Assembly (NCBI GenBank): GCA_021732785.1
Contig: JAKFUG010000021.1
Coordinates: 1 to 45,160, forward strand
Source of the DNA: Planctomycetaceae bacterium
Lineage (GTDB): Bacteria; Planctomycetota; Planctomycetia; Planctomycetales; Planctomycetaceae
Direction of reading: 5' to 3'
DNA length: 45,160 nt
Positions within the stretch are counted from its first letter, which is position 1. Every line of letters starts with the position of its first letter. The notes beneath the pieces were generated by a model. The model worked only from the letters and a program-made list of their open reading frames with translations, was not told the DNA's origin and did not search any database. The position numbers and the translations under genes are program-made. Positions 16,484 through 25,344 of this stretch are shown piece after piece.

Positions 16484-18887
16484 AAAGGAATTCCGGTCGA
16501 CGCAAGAGATAAGTCACCACGCCGCGCCAGGCGCGAACGGTGTAGTGCGGATCATCGGAAATCGTGGGAACATCCTTTTGTGTTCGACAATGGTAATTCT
16601 CGCGCGAGTCGAGCCCTTTCCGGTCGCGGGCCTCCTGCACAATCCCGGCGAAGAGCCGGAACGTCCGCTCCACTTCCGCGGAATCCAGGGCGTCATCCCG
16701 ACCGAGAAGTCGCGCGTGTAGATGCACGATCGCCTGTCGAATCAATGCGTCCTGTTCTGCAGAAACGCCCGGCGTCACCATGGATTCAATACCAGGAAAC
16801 AACATCCGCTCGGTAACGGGGCGAGCAAAATCGCGGGGCACATGTTTGCAGGCGACGTCGTTCGAGAGCGTGCGTTGAATCGCCCCCATGGCCCCACTGG
16901 GATCGCTTGCCCGATCGGTGACTTCTTTCGAATCGATCCCGCCGTAAAGCGTCGCCATCTGTTCGGTGAGACGGCCCCATTTCTCGCCAAACACCGCGTG
17001 GACTTTCCGCTCCAATTGCTCGGGCGTCAACAGGCGAACAAGCCCCACGTCATCCAGTTCCGCACGACGACACGGTTCGGCCGCCGCCGTTGCCAAACCA
17101 TCCGCCTGATAAAAGCGGGAGGCAATCCAGTCCTGGAAAACCTGCTTGAGATGGAATCCCGTCTCCGCGAACCGGATGGCAATCGTTTCGGTTTGCGCGC
17201 GTTGCTCGGCATAGGCTCGTTGTTTCGCGGCGAACAACGGATCCTCGAAATCCCTGGGCGGCAACAACACCTTTCGACCGGTGAGAATGAAGTAGACATG
17301 TTCGGTCATCGCGATGGCAAACCGCGGGTCCTTCGCCGTTCGTTCGCCGAGCCATTGCAGTGACCGCCAGCGCTGATCGGCGGGCAGGTCTGCCCCTTCG
17401 TAACCGGGACCGAACATGTCCGTGAACCAGCCCCCTTTGCGTTGGCCGTAGACCCCTTGATCCGCAAACCGCCAATAGTCCTGAAACAGCCCGGCGACCG
17501 GATCGAGCGTGCGATGACACACGGCACATTCGGACGCCTGCATTGTCGGGATCTCATACTTCGCCGTCACCGCCGCGGCGTCCGACACCCGCGCGGCCAA
17601 TTCCAGCACATCCACTCCGAGAAAGTGCTGGTAATACATCCGCGCCCGCAAACGGTTCCGGTTTGTTTCCGTGGTGGGATAGCGGGTCAGGTATTGGAAC
17701 GTGCTCAGTAAACCGGCGTGCGGATAAAACCCGGTCGCAGACTCCTGATCTTCCGGGCGGCTGCGTCCCACCAGCGCTTTCAATTTCACCGGCACATATT
17801 CGAACGGGTCCGCGGGATTCTTGAACTGGGACTTCACTTCCTCGTAGACGCCGTACCCGCGCGCCGAGTAAGGCGTCACCATGATGTAATCGGCCGTCAC
17901 AATTTCGGTAAACGGCTTCTCGCGGCGGACAATGTGTTCGATGAGCTTCATCGATTCGCCGAGCAATGCCTGGCGATACTCCGCGGCGATCTTCCATTCG
18001 GTCCGCTGACGTTCGTTCTTGTCTTCGATGTGGCTCAAATCATAATGCTGATACCAGTGCCGCGTCTTTTCGAAGTGTTCGTACGACAGGCAGGTTTGAT
18101 CGGCGTTGCCATCGACACCCAGCGTGAGGAAGATGTCGTTGAAACCTTCGCGCAGGCGATCGAAAAAAGCGTCTTCCTTCATGACGCTTTCGAGAATCGC
18201 CGGGAGCGCTCCTTTCCCGTCTTGCTTGATGGCTGCGAACTCGGCGTCAGTCGGCAACCGTCCGGCGAGCGACAACGTGACGCGCCGCAATAACGCGCGG
18301 TCATCGAGCATGACCACGCCATCAAAAAACGGCCGCTGTGGCGACTCGTTCGTTCGCGACGCTGGTTCATCGGGACCGGTGCTGCGACGCACGAATTCCG
18401 ATAGCAGGCGATATTCCGCGGAGTCGACTTTCAGGACGGCTCCGCCGCCGTGGTCGAGGTTCCCGATGGCCTTTTGCAGTAGTCGCGAGGCGCCGTTTTC
18501 CGTCTGCGTCGCCATACGAACAAAGGCCGCGCGATTCTGCCGCTGTGCATCATTCCGTTTGGTGAGTTCCACTTTCTGCGGATTCATCAGCACAAATGGA
18601 CTCTCCGCGGCGTCGCCTCCCGGCTGGTGACAGGTGAGGCATTTCTGCTCGCCGATTGTTAACCAGAGGGGGTTACTGAAATCGTGAGCGGGGACGAGGC
18701 AACCCATCGGCGATCGCGTGACCGGCTCTTCGCCCAGGATGATGTGTGCGGGATAGCAAACGAGAAACGTGAGCGCGAGCACAACGGTTCGCACCGGGCC
18801 GAAGTCTGTCACCGAAAACGCCGCACTCAAACCGTGGCTCCGGCGCGACTTTTTGATCGCGGTCTTGTGGCAAAAACTCGGGAGCAT
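16476..18887 (-). CDS. Mosaic planctomycete cytochrome (DUF1549-like start, DUF1588-like haem site)
   Basis: An 803-residue exported protein started at ATG 18887, with GGAAGG 11 bases upstream; a GTG at 18971 is possible but adds unconvincing residues. After an N-terminal hydrophobic segment (VVLALTFLVCYPAHIIL) comes the site CLTCH (Cys83, Cys86, His87) in a planctomycete cytochrome module, then LLRRVTLSLAGRLPTDAEF, typical of DUF1549. The middle (RLRARMYYQHFLGVDV, then ASECAVCHRTLDPVAGLF with Cys454, Cys457, His458) is DUF1588-like instead of DUF1553-like. The C-terminal 250 residues are helical and I cannot assign them. It overlaps the DUF1501 gene by 8 bases, the usual partner of DUF1549/1553 proteins. 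A periplasmic redox role is inferred. Confidence 0.82.
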   Translation of the reverse strand: MLPSFCHKTAIKKSRRSHGLSAAFSVTDFGPVRTVVLALTFLVCYPAHIILGEEPVTRSPMGCLVPAHDFSNPLWLTIGEQKCLTCHQPGGDAAESPFVLMNPQKVELTKRNDAQRQNRAAFVRMATQTENGASRLLQKAIGNLDHGGGAVLKVDSAEYRLLSEFVRRSTGPDEPASRTNESPQRPFFDGVVMLDDRALLRRVTLSLAGRLPTDAEFAAIKQDGKGALPAILESVMKEDAFFDRLREGFNDIFLTLGVDGNADQTCLSYEHFEKTRHWYQHYDLSHIEDKNERQRTEWKIAAEYRQALLGESMKLIEHIVRREKPFTEIVTADYIMVTPYSARGYGVYEEVKSQFKNPADPFEYVPVKLKALVGRSRPEDQESATGFYPHAGLLSTFQYLTRYPTTETNRNRLRARMYYQHFLGVDVLELAARVSDAAAVTAKYEIPTMQASECAVCHRTLDPVAGLFQDYWRFADQGVYGQRKGGWFTDMFGPGYEGADLPADQRWRSLQWLGERTAKDPRFAIAMTEHVYFILTGRKVLLPPRDFEDPLFAAKQRAYAEQRAQTETIAIRFAETGFHLKQVFQDWIASRFYQADGLATAAAEPCRRAELDDVGLVRLLTPEQLERKVHAVFGEKWGRLTEQMATLYGGIDSKEVTDRASDPSGAMGAIQRTLSNDVACKHVPRDFARPVTERMLFPGIESMVTPGVSAEQDALIRQAIVHLHARLLGRDDALDSAEVERTFRLFAGIVQEARDRKGLDSRENYHCRTQKDVPTISDDPHYTVRAWRGVVTYLLRRPEFLYE

Positions 18888-19150
18888 GGCAAATCGGCCC
18901 TTCCATGACAGTTTGTCGATATGACATCGTACACGGAGGACCAAAACCGCCGCTATCCCATCCGCTCGCACTGGCCGCGACCGTCAATCGTTCGGAATAT
19001 TCGTTGCAGGTGCGTCCGCCAATTCCCACAAACCGAACCGACACAAGCGGCAGAACCGGCACGACGTCGCCGGACAACATTACGGATTCGTCATGTGCGG
19101 CAATTCGAGAGCAATCTCCGGTCGTCCCCGAGATTGTCAGTTAGACTTCG

Positions 19151-20182
19151 ATGACGCCGATGCGCGGATCACTGCGGATGGTCATGCAAAAAAAACAGAT
19201 GCTCGCCGATGCTCTCGACCGGACTGGATGCGGCAAATTGCTGCGCCTGGCTCCGAGCTGGCGCGGCGTGCTCATTCTGAACTACCATCGCATCGGCGAA
19301 TCGCGGCACTCGTTACTCGACCGCAATCTCTGGAGTGCCACCACCGAGGAATTCGACCAGCAGATCCGCATGATCATGCGGGACTTCGACATTATTTCGC
19401 TCGCGGAACTGGGACCGGCTTTAAAGAACCGCCGCAGCCGGGCCGTGATGATTACCTTCGATGACGGCTATGTCGATAACTATATCGAAGCCTTTCCTGT
19501 GCTGAAAACGTACAACGCCTCGGCGACGTTCTTCATCACCACCGGATTTCTGGACGTGCCGCAGGTGCCGTGGTGGGACGAGATTGCGTGGATGGTCCGG
19601 ACCTGCCGGCTCCCGCACATTCCGGCGAATCCCTGGACGGGTGGTCCCATTCCGTTTGATGAGCCGGATCGCGAGCAGGCCATTCGCCGGGTCCTCGCAG
19701 CCTACAAGCTTCTCGAAGGTTCGAGCACCGCGGAGTACATGGCTGTTCTGGCCGATGCGCTACAGACCGGCCGGGCACCGCTCCATATCGGTCACGAGCT
19801 GTGGATGACCTGGCCGATGATTCGCGAAATGAGCCAGTCGCGGATGTTCTTCGGAGGGCATACCGTCAATCATCCTATTCTGGCGAACATCGCGCCCGAA
19901 GCGCAGGACTTCGAGATCGGCGAATGCCGCCGGCGTCTCATGCAGGAACTCAGTCAGCCGATCACCGCCTTCAGTTATCCGGTCGGCGGTGAAGCCAGCT
20001 TCAACATGCACACGCGCGACATGCTCAAGAAGCACGGTTATGAATGGGCTTTCACCTTCATTGGCGGCGTGGTTCCGAACCGACGACTCGACCCGTTTGC
20101 ATTGCAGCGGGCGGCGGTGGAATCGGACGTGAATCGTCCACTGTTCCGCGCGATGCTGTCGCTGCCGCAACTCTTTGCGTGA
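19151..20182 (+). CDS. Polysaccharide deacetylase family protein
   Basis: A 343-residue protein with a NodB homology fold. Motifs: ITFDDGY with Asp104 and Asp105, GGHTVNHP with His237 and His241 (the usual metal-binding triad is one of the Asp and both His), and AFSYPVGG for the third motif. The N-terminal LILNYHRIG segment and FDIISLAEL are typical of bacterial deacetylases acting on N-acetylated sugars of cell-surface or exopolysaccharide. No clear signal peptide is seen, so it may act at the cytoplasmic side or on a lipid-linked sugar. The start is uncertain: ATG at 19151, 19160, 19178 and 19184 are all in frame. It ends two bases before the stop codon of the opposing WD40 gene. The 263-base gap to the divergent cytochrome gene presumably holds both promoters; I see no clear boxes there. 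Confidence 0.88.
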   Translation: MTPMRGSLRMVMQKKQMLADALDRTGCGKLLRLAPSWRGVLILNYHRIGESRHSLLDRNLWSATTEEFDQQIRMIMRDFDIISLAELGPALKNRRSRAVMITFDDGYVDNYIEAFPVLKTYNASATFFITTGFLDVPQVPWWDEIAWMVRTCRLPHIPANPWTGGPIPFDEPDREQAIRRVLAAYKLLEGSSTAEYMAVLADALQTGRAPLHIGHELWMTWPMIREMSQSRMFFGGHTVNHPILANIAPEAQDFEIGECRRRLMQELSQPITAFSYPVGGEASFNMHTRDMLKKHGYEWAFTFIGGVVPNRRLDPFALQRAAVESDVNRPLFRAMLSLPQLFA

Positions 20183-20184
20183 GC

Positions 20185-21195
20185 CTACGCCGTCGCCGAG
20201 TCCGTGGTCAGCGACCACGCGATCAACCGGCCATGATGCGCCGTAAAAATCTTGTTTCCCGACTCGCTGCCCACCATCGCATGGATGTGTTGATGGCCCT
20301 TTTCCTGATGGGGGATCTGCTGTGTGGCGACATCGTAAATGGTGACGAAGCCGTTGTTGTCACCGCCGGACGTCACCAGCCACTGATCGTTCGGCGAGAA
20401 CCATAACTGCTCGACGAGTCCTTTGAACTTGTTGTCTTCCAGCACTTTCAACGACTTGGCGGCTTGCCAGTCGAAGAGTTCCACACGGGCCGGACCGTCG
20501 AGGTGATCGATGTTGCCGATGTTGCCCACGCCGCCTACGGCGAGCGTCTTGCCATCGCGTGAGAACGCCAGGCTGCGGATGCCGCCGATAGAATGCCGAC
20601 GTTGTTTGGGGTCCCACGTATACATGCCGGGGGATTCGACCGTGGTGACCTTCGCTCCGGTGTCGACGTTCCAGATGACGATGTGGCCGACCTTGTCACC
20701 CGTCGCGAGCAGCTTGCCGTCGGGAGAAAAGGCCGCGGCGTACAACATCGACGGATAATGGTGCGGCGTGATCGGTTCGTGCCCGCCGAGCGTGTGCAGG
20801 AGTTTGCCGGACTCCGCGTCCCACACTTTGGCGAGCATGTCATCGGCGATGCTCACCACGATTTTGCCATCGGGGCTGGCATGCACGCGGCGGACCCATT
20901 TCGCATGGGCATCGACTGTGCGAATCGCCTGCCGCGTCGTCATGTCCCACCAGATGACCTTGCCGTCATACGCCCCGGAAACGATCCCGCCGGTCGTCCA
21001 TGCCACGCCGGTGACGTAGCTGGCGTGTCCCTCGCCATATGCCAATGCTTCCGTCTTTTCCGCGGCAAAATCGTACTCATACAACTTCGCATCGGACGAC
21101 CCGACAATCAGCCGTTCGGTTAGCGGTATCCGTGTCAGGCTGAGAAAGATACCCGGGGTACCGAGGTCTTTGGCGGTTTTGAGCTGGTTGAGCAT
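20185..21195 (-). CDS. WD40 repeat protein
   Basis: A 336-residue beta-propeller protein without a signal peptide. Repeats are visible as VSGAYDGKVIWWDMTTRQ, SPDGKIVVSIADDMLAKVWD, SPDGKLLATGDKVGHIVIWN and SRDGKTLAVGGVG, giving about six to seven blades. I start at ATG 21195; a GTG at 21306 would overlap the DUF1501 stop (GTGA) but adds 37 residues with no family resemblance. It is the last gene of a three-gene minus-strand set with DUF1501 and DUF1549/1553 genes, a common planctomycete grouping. WD40 propellers act as protein-binding scaffolds. The absence of an export signal contrasts with its exported neighbours, so it may sense or assemble something on the cytoplasmic side; that is inference. 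Confidence 0.88.
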   Translation of the reverse strand: MLNQLKTAKDLGTPGIFLSLTRIPLTERLIVGSSDAKLYEYDFAAEKTEALAYGEGHASYVTGVAWTTGGIVSGAYDGKVIWWDMTTRQAIRTVDAHAKWVRRVHASPDGKIVVSIADDMLAKVWDAESGKLLHTLGGHEPITPHHYPSMLYAAAFSPDGKLLATGDKVGHIVIWNVDTGAKVTTVESPGMYTWDPKQRRHSIGGIRSLAFSRDGKTLAVGGVGNIGNIDHLDGPARVELFDWQAAKSLKVLEDNKFKGLVEQLWFSPNDQWLVTSGGDNNGFVTIYDVATQQIPHQEKGHQHIHAMVGSESGNKIFTAHHGRLIAWSLTTDSATA

Positions 21196-21302
21196 GGGGT
21201 TGTCCGAATTCGCTTCGCGCTTTGCAGATGCCAAAGTTCGCGTTGATCGAAGAGGTTTAGAATGCGTTGGCCATCTGTGATTCTGCGAAGCGCAAGCGAT
21301 AT

Positions 21303-22601
21303 TCACGCCAAAATGCTTTTAATCGGTCCGCAGCCGAAATCGGTGATCGGAATCGGCCGCGCACCGATGTGGAATTCGCGTTTATGGTCGACGCCAAGCG
21401 CTTCAAAGACCGTCGCGAACAGATCGCCGGCTTTGACTTCGCCGTCGATGACTTTGTGTCCGTCTTCGTCGGTCTTGCCCCACACCGCACCGCCCTTGAT
21501 ACCGCACCCGCTTAACGACGAACTCCACGCGCTGGCAAAGTGATCGCGACCCAAACTCGCATTGATGCCGGGCGTGCGGCCGAATTCGCCGAGCGTGATG
21601 ATGAGCGTATGTTCGAGCAGCCCGCGGTCTTTCAGATCGTCGATCAACGTCGACATGACATGATCGAGTTCCGTCACCAGTTCCAGATGCGTCTCGAAGT
21701 TCTGACCGTGACTGTCCCACCACGCGCGGGCCACTTTCACGAACGGGACACCGGCTTCGACCAACCGCCGAGCGATGAGGCACTGCTCGCCGAACTGTGT
21801 CGGCCCGTACTTGGCCCGCATCTCCGCCGGTTCCTGTTCGACGTCGAACAGTTTCTCACTGGTCATCAAACCGCGGACCCGTTCATACGCCATGTTCTGG
21901 CTGGCGACCGTATTGTCCATGCGGCCATTCGCAAACCGTTTCGCGAGGAACGTCCGCAATTCCTGTCGCTGCTGGTGATCAATGTCGCTGACCGCTTCCA
22001 ACCGGCGAATGTTTTCTGGAATCGTTTGCTCGGCGAGAAACATCGGGGCATACCGCGAACCGAGGAAACCCGAACCCCCTTTGCGGCGGCCTTCCGTCGA
22101 GGAATACATCGACACGTAATCCGGCACCGGGCTATCGGCGCGGCCGAGTTCGTGGGCGATCATCGCGCCGAGATCGGGACACGGAATGCCCTGATCGACC
22201 GCGCGACCAGTTTCCATCATCAGGGCACCGCCGCCGTGATCCGCATTGCGCGTGTTGAGCGACCGGACAATCGCCGTATGCTCCATGCGCGCCGCGAGCT
22301 TCGGCATCAACTCGGAAATCGCCACGCCGGGCACCGACGTGTTGATCGCACGGAACGGCCCGCCGGTCGGAGCACCGGGCTTCGGATCCCACGTCTCCAA
22401 CTGACTGGCACCACCCGCGAGCCACAACAGAATGACGTGCTTCTGCTGCTTCTTGACTTCACTCGCGAACAACGGCGTTTGCAGCACATCGAGATGTGTC
22501 ATATCCGCCGCGAAGGCACTCGCCGCGGCAGCGGTTCCGAGAAACCCGCGCCGCGACACGCCATGATCGGGCGAACCACAGAAATAAGAGCGATGGGTCA
22601 T
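21303..22601 (-). CDS. DUF1501 family exported protein
   Basis: A 432-residue protein started at ATG 22601, preceded by GAGAGGAA at good spacing. A twin-arginine-like motif (VSRRGFLGTAAAASAFAADM) opens it. DUF1501 hallmarks follow: VILLWLAGGASQLETWDPKPG, NADHGGGALMMETG, GSGFLGSRYAPM, LVEAGVPFVKVARAWWDSHG, TLIITLGEFGRTPGIN, GRDHFASAWSSSLSGCGIKGG, and a C-terminal FHIGARPIPI segment. This is a canonical member, close to the family length. It sits between a DUF1549/1553 cytochrome gene and a WD40 gene on the same strand. The gap to the upstream cytochrome gene holds a large palindrome, so continuous transcription is not certain. Exported; activity unknown, although the fold belongs to the alkaline-phosphatase superfamily. 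Confidence 0.95.
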   Translation of the reverse strand: MTHRSYFCGSPDHGVSRRGFLGTAAAASAFAADMTHLDVLQTPLFASEVKKQQKHVILLWLAGGASQLETWDPKPGAPTGGPFRAINTSVPGVAISELMPKLAARMEHTAIVRSLNTRNADHGGGALMMETGRAVDQGIPCPDLGAMIAHELGRADSPVPDYVSMYSSTEGRRKGGSGFLGSRYAPMFLAEQTIPENIRRLEAVSDIDHQQRQELRTFLAKRFANGRMDNTVASQNMAYERVRGLMTSEKLFDVEQEPAEMRAKYGPTQFGEQCLIARRLVEAGVPFVKVARAWWDSHGQNFETHLELVTELDHVMSTLIDDLKDRGLLEHTLIITLGEFGRTPGINASLGRDHFASAWSSSLSGCGIKGGAVWGKTDEDGHKVIDGEVKAGDLFATVFEALGVDHKREFHIGARPIPITDFGCGPIKSILA

Positions 22602-22642
22602 CGGCCGTTCCTCTCGTAGGGTGGGCTGTGCCCACCTCTGCA

Positions 22643-22766
22643 CTCGTTCCCATGCTCCGCGTGGGAACGCACGGGTGCGACGCTCCGCGTCGCATGTCTG
22701 TTCTCGTCAATCAAGGCGACGCAGAGCGTCGCGGCCAGGCATTCCCACGCAGAGCGTGGGAACGAG
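22643..22766. repeat. Composite palindrome (GTTCCCACGC type)
   Basis: CTCGTTCCCATGCTCCGCGT at the left end pairs with ACGCAGAGCGTGGGAACGAG at the right end with few mismatches. Inside, GCGACGCTCCGCGTCGC pairs with GCGACGCAGAGCGTCGC. Each arm can also fold on itself. This family is frequent between genes in many bacterial genomes. It occupies most of the gap between the DUF1549/1553 gene and the DUF1501 gene. Confidence 0.8.
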
Positions 22767-22783
22767 TTCGGGGAACTCCATCG

Positions 22784-24418
22784 TCAATAGTTAAAGCGAA
22801 ACTCCGGACTCGTAATCAACGCCCACACGGCTTGTTGCCAACCGGCGACCGAGCGGTCTTCCCGTTGCGACAGGAACCCGCGGAAGGCGTTCAATTCTTC
22901 ATCAGAGGGTGCCCGCGACAGAATCACCCGGTACGCCGTTTGGATGCCACTGTCGCGTTCGGTCTGTGCCTTCAACACGCCCACTAACCGGTCGCCGCCG
23001 TCGCGCAGCAAATCGTTCTGCACGCGCTCGGCATTGCTGAAGAAGAGCGATTCGGTCGCACTCACCTGGAAGTGTTCGGTCGGCTGTTCAAAGTAACCGG
23101 CCCAACCATTGCCCGCTCCTTCGAGACCGTTGCGATTCTGCGACCACTTCGCGGCATCAAGCACCATTTCATACGACGCCGGGTTGCTCACTGCGACGTG
23201 GAGTGACAATCCCAACTGCCGCGGCGACAACGGGCGAATCGCAGCAATGGCGTATGTCTCCGGTCCGGGAACCGACGTCGCGGATGTCCATTCACTGGAC
23301 CACGCATAGGCTTCGCTCAGCACGATGCCGCGGATCAATCGTTTCCAGTCATAGCCGTGATTGACGAAATCCCGTTCGAGCCAATCCAACAACGCAGGAT
23401 GACTCGCCGAATTGCTGGAATGGAGTTGATCCAGCGGATGGACCAACCCGCGACCCATGAACCGCGCCCAGATTCGATTCACCGCGGCGCGGGCGAGAAA
23501 CGGGCGATTCTCCGGCTGTAAGGCGAGTTGCACCAGTTCCCAACGGGGACTGAACTGCGGCGGCGCGGGGAGTTCGGCATTCTCTTCCTGCTGGGCTTTG
23601 CGGACGGCATCGTCTTCCGTCTTGCGTTGTTCCGGCGTCAATTCCCGCGGCGGTTCCGCCACCTGAGCCCCGGTGAGGAACATCAGGTGGCCGACCTTCT
23701 CCACGCCCTTCGTCGTCTTGAACTTCACCTCGCCGTACGACTTTTCCGCCACGCGGCGGTTGCGGGTGACGTACGTCCGGGAGAAAAATGACGTCATCCC
23801 ATAGAAGTGGTCCTGCTTCCAATCGTCGACCAGCGGATGATCGTGGCATTTCGCACAACTGACATTCACGCCGAAGAAGAGGACGCTGGTGTCGTTGGTG
23901 AGATCATCGAGTTCCCGGGCGCGGGCTTTCACGAACTGCAAGGCCCCCCGGCGGTCAACGTCGTCATCCTTCGCCGCCAGCATGTCCGCGAACATCTGGT
24001 CCCACGGACGATTTTCGAGGGCCGCTTTGAGCAGGTACTCGCGCCATTCGTTCGAGCTTTCGCGGGTCGACGGCAGCAGCAGCGCGTCCCATTCATTCCG
24101 TTGATGGAGCGCGAAGTCCGGGCTGTCGAGCAGCCGATCAACGAGTTTTTCGCGTTTCTCCGACGGCGATTGTTTCTCGAAATCGGCGAGTTCAGTCAGC
24201 GTCGGAATGCGACCGGCGAGATCGAGTGTCGTTCGCCGCAGAATCGTGGCTTCGGCCGCAGGCAGCGCGGGGATGATCGATTTCGCCGCGAGGTCGTCCC
24301 GAATGGCGGCGTCGATGACGGCTTGAATCGGCAGATCGGGCGACGGCAACTCCGCCGCGACGAGTGCGGGGAAGCACACGCCCAACGCACAGACCAACGA
24401 AATGAGGCGGGTGAGCAT
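22784..24418 (-). CDS. DUF1549/DUF1553 planctomycete cytochrome-associated protein
   Basis: A 544-residue exported protein. ATG 24418 gives a signal peptide (MLTRLISLVCALGVCFPALVAAE). DUF1549 follows (LRRTTLDLAGRIPTLTELADF, RPWDQMFADMLAA), with one CxxCH site CAKCHDHPL (Cys188, Cys191, His192), then DUF1553 (FLARAAVNRIWARFMGRGLVHPLDQ, HPALLDWLERDFVNHGYDWKRLIR, ILSEAY-type segment, and C-terminal LSRAPSDEELNAF). It lacks the extra N-terminal cytochrome module that the largest members carry. It is the usual partner of DUF1501 proteins; here the DUF1501 gene follows on the same strand, then WD40. Likely one functional unit in the periplasm plus a cytoplasmic WD40 protein; the reaction is unknown. 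Confidence 0.93.
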   Translation of the reverse strand: MLTRLISLVCALGVCFPALVAAELPSPDLPIQAVIDAAIRDDLAAKSIIPALPAAEATILRRTTLDLAGRIPTLTELADFEKQSPSEKREKLVDRLLDSPDFALHQRNEWDALLLPSTRESSNEWREYLLKAALENRPWDQMFADMLAAKDDDVDRRGALQFVKARARELDDLTNDTSVLFFGVNVSCAKCHDHPLVDDWKQDHFYGMTSFFSRTYVTRNRRVAEKSYGEVKFKTTKGVEKVGHLMFLTGAQVAEPPRELTPEQRKTEDDAVRKAQQEENAELPAPPQFSPRWELVQLALQPENRPFLARAAVNRIWARFMGRGLVHPLDQLHSSNSASHPALLDWLERDFVNHGYDWKRLIRGIVLSEAYAWSSEWTSATSVPGPETYAIAAIRPLSPRQLGLSLHVAVSNPASYEMVLDAAKWSQNRNGLEGAGNGWAGYFEQPTEHFQVSATESLFFSNAERVQNDLLRDGGDRLVGVLKAQTERDSGIQTAYRVILSRAPSDEELNAFRGFLSQREDRSVAGWQQAVWALITSPEFRFNY

Positions 24419-24561
24419 GCGGCAGGCTTCGGCGAGGGCGGGCAATCGGCACGGATTTCAACCGGCGGCGAAATCACCCCATCACACTAACGTATGTTGA
24501 TGGATCGGGCAACGGTGAAGTCGCACTGGAGGAAATTTTCGTCCCCGCTTACGCTTCGTAG

Positions 24562-25170
24562 TCATGCCCCCCTATGAGGATCAAATGGATCGCGCCCTTC
24601 GGACCGCGCAATCCAGTATTCTGCTTTCAAACGGCATTCTTCGACGGCATTGTAGAGGATTTCGCAATCACAGAAGCCTCCCTGCATCATCAAGACATGA
24701 AAGACATCAAAGAATTCACCTTCTGTAAATCCTCGACCCAATAAGATTGGACGAGAATGGCGAAAGTCGCCCCAACATCGAACGCGTTCAGCATCGGGTG
24801 TCTGCGGGCACAGGACATCATCCAGTGACTCGAAGAAGCGTGCACCGTTCAAGCACCTTATCACATCCGGTGTAATCGATTGGATCAATTCTTCATCGGG
24901 ATAGCGAAGGTCCGCAGGAATCTCCCCCGGTGCCAGTTCAAACCATACGGACGTTTCCAAGTGTTCTTTTTGATAGTCGACCGGGATGAGATGCGTCAGG
25001 TAGTGCCAGCGTTGGTATGGATAGATCAGCGAGAACTGCGGGTCGGTAAAGAAAATTGCCAGCCGGTTCGGGTCGTGTTCCCAAGGCGTTGCGCGGATAT
25101 CGATTTTCGGATAAGACGGAGTAATGAAGCCTTTCAAATCAGCGACGAGTTGCTCAGCGGAAATTGCCAT
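24562..25170 (-). CDS. Hypothetical protein, DUF2695-like C-terminus
   Basis: A 202-residue soluble protein with no signal peptide or membrane helix. The middle (FTDPQFSLIYPYQRWHYLTHLIP) resembles no family I can name. The C-terminal part (FFDVFHVLMMQGGFCDCEILYNA) matches DUF2695, whose members carry the GGFCDCE motif; the two Cys of CDC may bind metal. DUF2695 has no known function. The gene has visibly more A and T than its neighbours and no obvious connection to the cytochrome gene downstream, so it may be an independently acquired single gene. A palindrome follows its start on the other side. Confidence 0.72.
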   Translation of the reverse strand: MAISAEQLVADLKGFITPSYPKIDIRATPWEHDPNRLAIFFTDPQFSLIYPYQRWHYLTHLIPVDYQKEHLETSVWFELAPGEIPADLRYPDEELIQSITPDVIRCLNGARFFESLDDVLCPQTPDAERVRCWGDFRHSRPILLGRGFTEGEFFDVFHVLMMQGGFCDCEILYNAVEECRLKAEYWIARSEGRDPFDPHRGA

Positions 25171-25238
25171 CGCGATTCAACTCAATGTGAGGAGATTGGC
25201 ACAGTTCTCGCAGGATTGAACAATACGAATTAACTCGA

Positions 25239-25331
25239 ATGTGCCACTGCTTCGTCCGCGAAGCAGTGCTGTGCGCTTCTGGAAGCACTCGAAGACACTG
25301 CTTCTCCGCGGACTCCGAAGCAGTGGCACAT
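25239..25331. repeat. Palindromic intergenic repeat (CACTGCTTCG type)
   Basis: ATGTGCCACTGCTTCG at 25239 and CGAAGCAGTGGCACAT ending at 25331 are perfect inverted 16-mers, with nested GCTTCGTCCGCGAAGC inside. It sits between the starts of the DUF2695-like gene and the end of the orphan DUF1552 gene, 13 bases after the stop of the latter (25345), so it could serve as a terminator or mRNA 3' end hairpin. Confidence 0.75.
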
Positions 25332-25344
25332 CTGGCGTGAACAC

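Noticed and set aside
22496-22987. Plus-strand ORF through the gap at 22602-22783
   Set aside because: Built from the composite palindrome and antisense coding sequence.
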